Origin: an uncultured Pseudomonas sp.
Lineage (GTDB): Bacteria; Pseudomonadota; Gammaproteobacteria; Pseudomonadales; Pseudomonadaceae
NCBI RefSeq assembly: GCF_913774235.1
Contig: NZ_CAJYDW010000017.1
Span: 372,001-436,000 of the forward strand
Length of the DNA stretch: 64,000 nucleotides
Direction of reading: 5' to 3'
Shown here: positions 58,125 to 64,000 of the stretch, piece after piece
Layout of the letters: each line of letters starts with the position of its first letter
How positions within the stretch are numbered: the stretch's first letter is position 1
Notes under the pieces: generated by a model
The model's database searches: none
What the model was told of the DNA's origin: nothing
The model's input: only the letters and a program-made list of their open reading frames with translations
Program-made: the position numbers and the translations under genes

Positions 58125-60110
58125 TTACAGCAGCAGGCCGCGGATCTCGGCGAGCAGATCGCCCAGGCGCTTGGTGAAGCGCGCGGCGGCGGCCCCGTTG
58201 ATCACGCGGTGATCGTAGGACAGCGACAGCGGCAGCATCAGGCGCGGCTGGAAGGCCTTGCCGTCCCAGACCGGCTGCATGCTGGCCTTGGACACGCCGA
58301 GGATCGCCACTTCCGGGGCATTGACGATCGGCGTGAAGCCGGTGCCGCCGATGTGACCCAGGCTGGAGATGGTGAAGCAGGCGCCCTGCATGTCGTCGCC
58401 GCTGAGCTTCTTGGTCCGCGCCTTTTCCGCCAGCTGGGCGGCTTCGGCGGCGAGTTGCAGGAGGCTCTTCTGGTCGACGTTGCGGATGACCGGGACCAGC
58501 AGACCGTCCGGAGTGTCCACGGCGAAGCCGATGTGCACGTACTTCTTACGGATGATCGCCTTGCCACTGGGGGCCAGGGAGGCGTTGAAGTCCGGTAGTT
58601 CCTTGAGCACATGGGCGCAGGCCTTGAGCAGGAACGGCAGGATAGTCAGCTTGACGCCGGCCTTTTCCGCCACGGCTTTCTGACCGACGCGGAAGGCTTC
58701 CAGATCGGTCACGTCGGACTGGTCGAACTGGGTCACGTGAGGCACGTTCAGCCAGCTGCGATGCAGGTTGTTGGCACCGACCTGCATGAGGCGCGTCATC
58801 GGCACCTCTTCGATCTCGCCGAACTTGCTGAAGTCCACGGTGGGAATCGGCGGGATGCCGGCGCCACCGGTGGCCCCTGCAGCCGCGGCCGGAGCCGCCT
58901 TGCTCTTCTGCAGCTGATCCTTGACGTAGGTCTGGACGTCTTCCTTGAGGATGCGACCCTTGGGACCGGTCGGGGTGACCTCGCCCAGGTCGACGCCGAA
59001 TTCGCGGGCGACCATGCGCACCGCCGGACCGGCATGGACCTTCTTGCCCTTGCCGGCGGCAGGTGCGCTGGCGGGAGCGGCGGCCTTGGCCGGAGCCTCG
59101 GCCTTCTTCTCGGGCGCCGGGGCGCTGGCAGCATTGCCAGCAGCCGGTTTGGCCGCCTGCTTGGGCGCGGCACCGGCCACCTTCAGGGTCAGGATCAGAT
59201 CGCCGGTCTTGGCCTGGTCATTGACCTTGATGGCGACGCTTTCCACCACGCCTGCCTTGGGCGCCGGGATTTCCATGCTGGCCTTGTCGGACTCCAGCAC
59301 GATCAGCGACTGCTCGGCCTTGACCTGGTCACCGGCCTTGACCAGCACCTCGATGACGTTGGCACTGCCGGTGGAGCCGATGTCGGGGACCTTGATCTCC
59401 TCGACCGATTCACCGGCCGGCTCGGCAGCGGCTTGCTCGTGCAGCTCGGGCTCGGCGGCTGCCTTGGCGGGCTTGTCGCCGGCCTTGGACTCGACACTCT
59501 TGCTCGGCTTGGCATTGGCGGCGCCTTTGAGCACCAGGATCAGATCGCCGGTGCCCACTTCGTCGCCGACCTTGACGGAAATGCTCTCCACCACGCCCGC
59601 GGCGGGGGAGGGGATTTCCATGCTGGCCTTGTCGGATTCCAGGGTGATCAGCGTCTGCTCGGCGGCGATGGTGTCGCCGGGCTTGACCGCCACCTCGATG
59701 ATGCTGGCCTTGCCGCTGGAGCCGATGTCGGGGACGTGGATCTCCTGGGACTCGCCTTCGCCGGCGGACGCCGAGGCGTCCTCGTCGCCGGCCGGCGTCG
59801 GGGTTTCGCTTTCCTCGACCTGGGTCTGCTTGGACTCGGCCTTGGGTTCGGCGGCGGGCTCGCTGCCGGAGGCGGCGTCGTCGCCTTCTAGGTCGATCAG
59901 CAGATCACCGGTTTTTAGGGTGTCGCCGACCTTGATGTGTAGGGCGGCGATCTTGCCGGCCTTGGGGGCCGGAATCTCCATGCTGGCCTTGTCGGACTCC
60001 AGCACCACCAGGCTTTGTTCGGCCTCGACGGTATCGCCGACCTTCACCAGCAGCTCGATGACTTCGCCGTCGCCACTGCCGATGTCGGGTACGCGGATGG
60101 TCTCGCTCAC
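58125..60110 (-). CDS. aceF: Pyruvate dehydrogenase E2 (dihydrolipoyl acetyltransferase)
   Basis: A 661-aa E2 with three lipoyl domains; each has a VLESDKASMEIP-type loop with the lipoyl-Lys (first at K41). Ala/Pro-rich linkers join them to an E3-binding domain (GPAVRMVAREFGVDLGEVTPTGPKGRI) and a catalytic acetyltransferase core with SYDHRVINGAAAARF. The Asn in the HxxxD-type site is as in the Azotobacter/Pseudomonas E2. It is 28 bp after aceE. Confidence 0.97.
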   Translation of the reverse strand: MSETIRVPDIGSGDGEVIELLVKVGDTVEAEQSLVVLESDKASMEIPAPKAGKIAALHIKVGDTLKTGDLLIDLEGDDAASGSEPAAEPKAESKQTQVEESETPTPAGDEDASASAGEGESQEIHVPDIGSSGKASIIEVAVKPGDTIAAEQTLITLESDKASMEIPSPAAGVVESISVKVGDEVGTGDLILVLKGAANAKPSKSVESKAGDKPAKAAAEPELHEQAAAEPAGESVEEIKVPDIGSTGSANVIEVLVKAGDQVKAEQSLIVLESDKASMEIPAPKAGVVESVAIKVNDQAKTGDLILTLKVAGAAPKQAAKPAAGNAASAPAPEKKAEAPAKAAAPASAPAAGKGKKVHAGPAVRMVAREFGVDLGEVTPTGPKGRILKEDVQTYVKDQLQKSKAAPAAAAGATGGAGIPPIPTVDFSKFGEIEEVPMTRLMQVGANNLHRSWLNVPHVTQFDQSDVTDLEAFRVGQKAVAEKAGVKLTILPFLLKACAHVLKELPDFNASLAPSGKAIIRKKYVHIGFAVDTPDGLLVPVIRNVDQKSLLQLAAEAAQLAEKARTKKLSGDDMQGACFTISSLGHIGGTGFTPIVNAPEVAILGVSKASMQPVWDGKAFQPRLMLPLSLSYDHRVINGAAAARFTKRLGDLLAEIRGLLL

Positions 60111-60138
60111 AATTGTTTCCTCTTATCCGTGTGCCGCA

Positions 60139-62781
60139 TCAGCAATCCAGGGGATTGCGCTTCTCGGTGTCGATGCCGAACTTGGTGATGGCATCGGCCA
60201 CGACCTTACGTTCCAGCTTGCCCTGGTTGGCCAACGCCTGCAGAGCGGCGACGGCGACCCAACGGCGATCGACCTCGAAGTGATCACGCAGCTTCTTGCG
60301 GCTGTCGCTACGACCGAAGCCATCGGTACCCAGCACCTGGAATTCGGTGGGGACCCACTGGCGGATCTGGTCGGCGAACAGCTTCATGTAGTCGGTGGAG
60401 GCGATGACCGGACCCTGGCGCTCGCCCAGGCACTGCTCGACGTAGGTCAGGCGGCGCTCTTCCAGCGGGTGTAGGCGGTTCCAGCGATCCACGGCCAGGC
60501 CTTCACGGCGCAGTTCGTTGAAGCTGGTGACGCTCCAGATGTCGGCGCCGACGCCCATCTCGCGCAGCAGGCTCGCGGCAGCGCGGACCTCGTTGAGGAT
60601 GGTGCCCGAGCCCAGCAGCTGGACGCGGTGCTTGAAGTCGCCCTTTTCTTCTTCCAGCAGGTACATGCCCTTGATGATGCCTTCCTCGACACCCTCGGGC
60701 ATGGCCGGCTGCTGGTAGTTCTCGTTCATCACGGTGATGTAGTAGAAGACGCTCTGCTGCAGTTCCATCATCTGATGGATGCCTTCGCGCATGATCACCG
60801 CCAGCTCGTAGGCATAGGTGGGATCGTAGCTGCGGCAGTTGGGGATGGTGCCGGCCAGGATGTGGCTGTGACCGTCCTCGTGCTGCAGGCCTTCGCCGTT
60901 CAGGGTGGTACGGCCGGAGGTGCCGCCGAGCAGGAAGCCGCGGGTCTGGGCATCGCCCGCCGCCCAGGCCAGGTCGCCGATGCGCTGGAAGCCGAACATC
61001 GAATAGAAGATGTAGACCGGCAGCATGGGCTGGTTGTAGTTGCTGTAGGCGGTACCGGCGGCGATGAAGGAGGACATGGCGCCGGCCTCGTTGAGGCCTT
61101 CCTGGAGGATCTGGCCGTCCTTCTCTTCGCGGTAGTACATCACCTGGTCGCGGTCGACCGGCTCATAGAGCTGGCCGTGGGGCGAGTAGATGCCCAGCTG
61201 ACGGAACATGCCTTCCATGCCGAAGGTACGGGCCTCGTCGGCGAGGATGGGCACGATGCGTTTGCCCAGGTCCTTGTCCTTGACCAGTTGCGACAGGATG
61301 CGGCCGAAGGCCATGGTGGTGGAGATCTCGCGATCGCCGGAGCCGTCCAGCACCGCCTTCAGGGTATCCAGCGGCGGGGTGGGGATGCTGATGCTGCGGG
61401 CGCGACGCTGGGGCAGGTGACCGCCCAGGGCTTCGCGACGGCTCATCAGGTACTTCATCTCGGCGCTGTCGTCGGCCGGACGATAGAAGGGCAGCTCGCT
61501 GAGCTGGGAGTCGTTCAGCGGGATGTCGAAGCGATCGCGGAATTTCTTCAGCGACTCAACATCGACCTTCTTGGTGTTGTGCGCGGTGTTCTTGGCTTCG
61601 CCCGCGCCAGTGCCGTAGCCCTTGATGGTCTTGGCCAGGATGACGGTGGGCTGGCCCTTGTGGTTGACCGCCTGGTGGTAGGCCGCATAGACCTTGTAGG
61701 GGTCGTGACCGCCACGGTTGAGCTTCCAGATCTCGTCGTCGGACAGGTCCTCGACCATCTTGAGCAGCTCGGGGTTGGCGCCGAAGAAGTGCTTACGCAC
61801 ATAGGCACCGTCCTTGGCCTTGTAGTTCTGGTATTCACCGTCGACCACGGCGTCCATGCGCTGCTGCATGCGGCCTTCGGTGTCGCGGGCGAACAGCGGG
61901 TCCCACATGCGGCCCCAGAGGACCTTGGTGACGTTCCAGTCGGCGCCACGGAAGATGCCTTCCAGTTCTTGGACGATCTTGCCGTTGCCGCGTACCGGGC
62001 CGTCGAGGCGCTGCAGGTTGCAGTTGATGACGAAGATCAGGTTGTCGAGGTTCTCGCGGCCGGCCAGGGAGATGGCGCCCAGGGTTTCCGGCTCGTCGCA
62101 CTCGCCGTCGCCGATGAAGCACCAGACCTTCTGCTTGCCGGCGGGGATGTAGCCGCGGTTCTCCAGGTACTTCATGAAGCGCGCCTGGTAGATGGCGGTG
62201 ATCGGACCCAGACCCATGGACACGGTCGGGAACTGCCAGAAGTCGGGCATCAGGTGCGGGTGCGGGTAGCTCGACAGGCCCTTGCCGTCCACTTCCTGGC
62301 GGAAGTTGTTCATCTGGTCTTCGGAGAGGCGGCCTTCCAGGAAGGCACGGGCGTAGACGCCGGGGGAAGCGTGGCCCTGATAGTAGATCAGGTCGCCGCC
62401 GTGCTCTTCGTTGGGCGCCTTCCAGAAATAGTTGAAGCCGATGTCATAGAGGGTGGCGCTGGAGGCGAAGGTGGAGATGTGGCCACCCAGATCCGGATCC
62501 TTGAGGTTGGCGCGCATGACCATCGCCAGGGCGTTCCAGCGGACCAGCGAGCGGATGCGCCGCTCCATGAACAGGTCGCCCGGCATATGGGCTTCCTTGG
62601 TCACTGGAATGGTGTTGCGATAGGGGGTATTGATGGAGTAGGGCAGCTGGGTACCACTGCGGGTGGCCAGTTCGCCCATGCGGGTCATCAGATAATGAAC
62701 GCGCTCCTCGCCTTCGTGGTCGAGGACGGACTCCAGGGCGTCCAGCCATTCCTGGGTTTCGACGGGATCGAGATCTTGCAT
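60139..62781 (-). CDS. aceE: Pyruvate dehydrogenase E1 (homodimeric)
   Basis: An 880-aa E1, decarboxylating pyruvate with TPP. The TPP motif is FIGDGECDEPETLGAISL...VINCN (GDG-X25-N, residues about 225-255). SGRTTLNGEGLQHEDGHSHIL (about residue 628) and FGRSDSRKKLRDHFEVDRRWV at the C-terminus are standard. It starts at 62781. The operator-like dyad at 62893 lies in its promoter region. Together with aceF it makes acetyl-CoA. Confidence 0.97.
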   Translation of the reverse strand: MQDLDPVETQEWLDALESVLDHEGEERVHYLMTRMGELATRSGTQLPYSINTPYRNTIPVTKEAHMPGDLFMERRIRSLVRWNALAMVMRANLKDPDLGGHISTFASSATLYDIGFNYFWKAPNEEHGGDLIYYQGHASPGVYARAFLEGRLSEDQMNNFRQEVDGKGLSSYPHPHLMPDFWQFPTVSMGLGPITAIYQARFMKYLENRGYIPAGKQKVWCFIGDGECDEPETLGAISLAGRENLDNLIFVINCNLQRLDGPVRGNGKIVQELEGIFRGADWNVTKVLWGRMWDPLFARDTEGRMQQRMDAVVDGEYQNYKAKDGAYVRKHFFGANPELLKMVEDLSDDEIWKLNRGGHDPYKVYAAYHQAVNHKGQPTVILAKTIKGYGTGAGEAKNTAHNTKKVDVESLKKFRDRFDIPLNDSQLSELPFYRPADDSAEMKYLMSRREALGGHLPQRRARSISIPTPPLDTLKAVLDGSGDREISTTMAFGRILSQLVKDKDLGKRIVPILADEARTFGMEGMFRQLGIYSPHGQLYEPVDRDQVMYYREEKDGQILQEGLNEAGAMSSFIAAGTAYSNYNQPMLPVYIFYSMFGFQRIGDLAWAAGDAQTRGFLLGGTSGRTTLNGEGLQHEDGHSHILAGTIPNCRSYDPTYAYELAVIMREGIHQMMELQQSVFYYITVMNENYQQPAMPEGVEEGIIKGMYLLEEEKGDFKHRVQLLGSGTILNEVRAAASLLREMGVGADIWSVTSFNELRREGLAVDRWNRLHPLEERRLTYVEQCLGERQGPVIASTDYMKLFADQIRQWVPTEFQVLGTDGFGRSDSRKKLRDHFEVDRRWVAVAALQALANQGKLERKVVADAITKFGIDTEKRNPLDC

Positions 62782-62892
62782 GGCTTGCTCCAGGGCGGAA
62801 AGGCTTCCAGAATCGGTCGCCTCAGGGTCGCCGCCGGCCTCTTGGGGGCAGCGAAAATTCTTGGATTTATGACCGGACGGTTCCGGCCGGCG

Positions 62893-62907
62893 TGTAGTTT
62901 TACTACA
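62893..62907. promoter_or_regulatory. Candidate operator dyad in the aceE-glnE intergenic region
   Basis: TGTAG-TTTTA-CTACA, a perfect 15-bp inverted repeat, 112 bp upstream of aceE. GntR/FadR-type regulators (e.g. PdhR-like) use TNGTNNNACNA-type dyads, so it may be the aceEF operator. The 330-bp gap (62782-63111) otherwise holds the two divergent promoters and no ORF. Confidence 0.5.
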
Positions 62908-63111
62908 AATTCAAATCCGTTTCAGCTCCGAGCTGTAATGGAATAAAAAACAATTCGACGTTTGTCGTACGCTCTGTGCCAGGGCTCGCGAACTCCGAAC
63001 CACGGACGTGGCGACGGTTCCCGCGTGGACCAGGTGGTCCGTCGGAATGTGCCTGAATGGAGGCTTCTGGCGGACTTGGCGAGGTTCGACCGTCCCTGCG
63101 CAGGACTGCCC

Positions 63112-64000
63112 ATGATACCGCCCCTTCGTGACGAACTGCCTTCGACTCTGGTCGTAGCCGCCGAACTCGCCGATCGTCGCCTGGCCGATGCCCTGGCCGC
63201 CGATCCGACCGCTGCCGCCCAGCAGGCCGGCTGGTCCGCGCAGGTCCGCGAGGAGTGGCGCCGGGTGGCCGCCGTCAGTGATTTCATCGTCGAGCAGTTC
63301 TGCCGCTTGCCAGGGCCCTGCCTGGCCTTGCTCGACAGCGGGTTGCTGCACCGGGCGCTGGCGCCGGGCGAGATGGCGCAGCGTTTGCGCGAGGCTTTAG
63401 CGGACTGCCCGGACGAGGCGGAGCTGGGACGGCGCCTGCGACGCTTTCGCATGTTGCAGCAGGTGCGCATCGTCTGGCGCGACCTGACCCGCCAGGCCGA
63501 CCTGGTGGAAACCTGTCGTGACCTGAGCGACCTGGCCGATGCCTGCATCGACCAGGCCTGTGCCTGGTTGTACGCCCAGCAGTGTGCCCAGTTCGGCGTG
63601 CCGACCGGCCGCCATAGCGGCCAGCCGCAACAGCTGGTGGTGCTGGGCATGGGCAAGCTGGGCGCGGGTGAGCTGAACCTGTCGTCCGACATCGATCTGA
63701 TCTTCGCCTATGGCGAGGCGGGGGAAACGCATGGCGCGCGGCGCGAGCAGGACAATCAGGAGTTCTTCACCCGCCTCGGGCAGCGTCTGATCAAGGCGCT
63801 GGACGCCACCACGGTGGATGGCTTCGTGTTCCGTGTCGACATGCGCCTGCGACCCTACGGCAGCGCCGGTGCCCTGGTGCTCAGCTTCGCCGCCATGGAG
63901 CTCTATTACCAGGACCAGGGCCGTGACTGGGAACGCTACGCCATGATCAAGGCGCGGGTGGTCGGTGGCGACCAGGCCAGTGGCGCCGAGCTGCTGACCC
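63112..64000 (+). CDS. glnE: Glutamine synthetase adenylyltransferase/deadenylylase GlnE (partial)
   Basis: The N-terminal 296 residues of a protein of about 980 aa; it runs off the right edge. The nucleotidyltransferase motif is [28 protein letters not shown] (G-x11-D-x-D, residues about 178-205, quoted by region). [19 protein letters not shown] and [20 protein letters not shown] follow. It adenylylates and deadenylylates glutamine synthetase under PII control. It diverges from aceE. The start is ATG 63112. Confidence 0.95.
   Translation, partial: MIPPLRDELPSTLVVAAELADRRLADALAADPTAAAQQAGWSAQVREEWRRVAAVSDFIVEQFCRLPGPCLALLDSGLLHRALAPGEMAQRLREALADCPDEAELGRRLRRFRMLQQVRIVWRDLTRQADLVETCRDLSDLADACIDQACAWLYAQQCAQFGVPTGRHSGQPQQLVVLGMGKLGAGELNLSSDIDLIFAYGEAGETHGARREQDNQEFFTRLGQRLIKALDATTVDGFVFRVDMRLRPYGSAGALVLSFAAMELYYQDQGRDWERYAMIKARVVGGDQASGAELLT

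Noticed and set aside
60628..62946. 772-codon frame opposite aceE
   Set aside because: Antisense shadow; aceE is certain.

Overview
The window is GC-rich bacterial chromosome, almost certainly from a Pseudomonas. The evidence is the ColR/ColS-methyltransferase-InaA cluster, an aceE/aceF pair with three lipoyl domains, nhaP2/cvrA, mscK, groESL, glnE and 150-170 bp Pseudomonas-type dispersed repeats. It could belong to the P. oryzihabitans/psychrotolerans group, but the species is my inference only. The window splits into a mobile or domesticated phage-tail region (1 to about 20.3 kb) and ordinary chromosome (20.8 to 64 kb).

Region 1 (1-20,330) encodes a P2-like contractile tail and a lysis cassette. 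No capsid, portal, scaffold or terminase gene is visible. In P2 the genes Q-P-O-N-M-L precede X; here X is the first late gene. The natural reading is an R-type tailocin (pyocin-like particle) or a decapitated P2-like prophage. Reading leftward on the minus strand the order is X, holin, endolysin, a 65-aa ORF, nested Rz/Rz1, R, a fibre remnant plus an orphan chaperone, V, W, J, I, fibre and chaperone, then an IS remnant, a second J-I-fibre set, sheath FI, tube FII, E/E' (with a T6G frameshift site), tape measure T, U and D. A regulatory island follows: an SOS-boxed small gene, a CI-like repressor diverging from a BcepMu gp16-family protein, and an Ogr/Delta zinc-finger late activator that runs off the left edge.

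The main observation in region 1 is regulatory. Four 21-bp dyads, TTGT-N13-ACAA, lie upstream of four late transcription units: X-lysis, V-W-J-I-fibre, the second J-I-fibre, and FI-to-D. They are most simply the binding sites of the local Ogr protein. The second is structural. The locus carries two complete, diverged J-I-fibre modules, each under its own dyad, plus the debris of a third fibre cassette. One fibre ends in a C1q-like head in AT-rich DNA. This looks like a particle with exchangeable or dual receptor specificity. The 3' end of a tRNA-Gly(CCC) gene faces the region about 0.5 kb from its right end and is a candidate attachment site.

Region 2 (20.8-64 kb) is housekeeping and envelope genes: a protealysin-like M4 protease with its emfourin inhibitor; an MBL-fold lipoprotein; rluE; a HAMP protein with no output domain; lysE/argO-argP; an epimerase; a coiled-coil membrane protein; an ion-channel-like protein; a PduO-type cobalamin adenosyltransferase; an orphan hybrid-free histidine kinase; a PanE-like reductase; yajQ; mscS; ampG; an Atl protein; a DUF481 protein; fxsA; groESL with a sigma-32 promoter; colRS with its three downstream genes; pncB; selO; mscK; nhaP2; rlmJ; msrA; a GGDEF/EAL protein with a degenerate GGDEF; aceF-aceE; and the start of glnE. 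Two 167-bp inverted-repeat elements lie in opposite orientation around 27.8 and 32.7 kb, each supplying a neighbouring gene's stop codon. A third, unrelated repeat lies upstream of selO.
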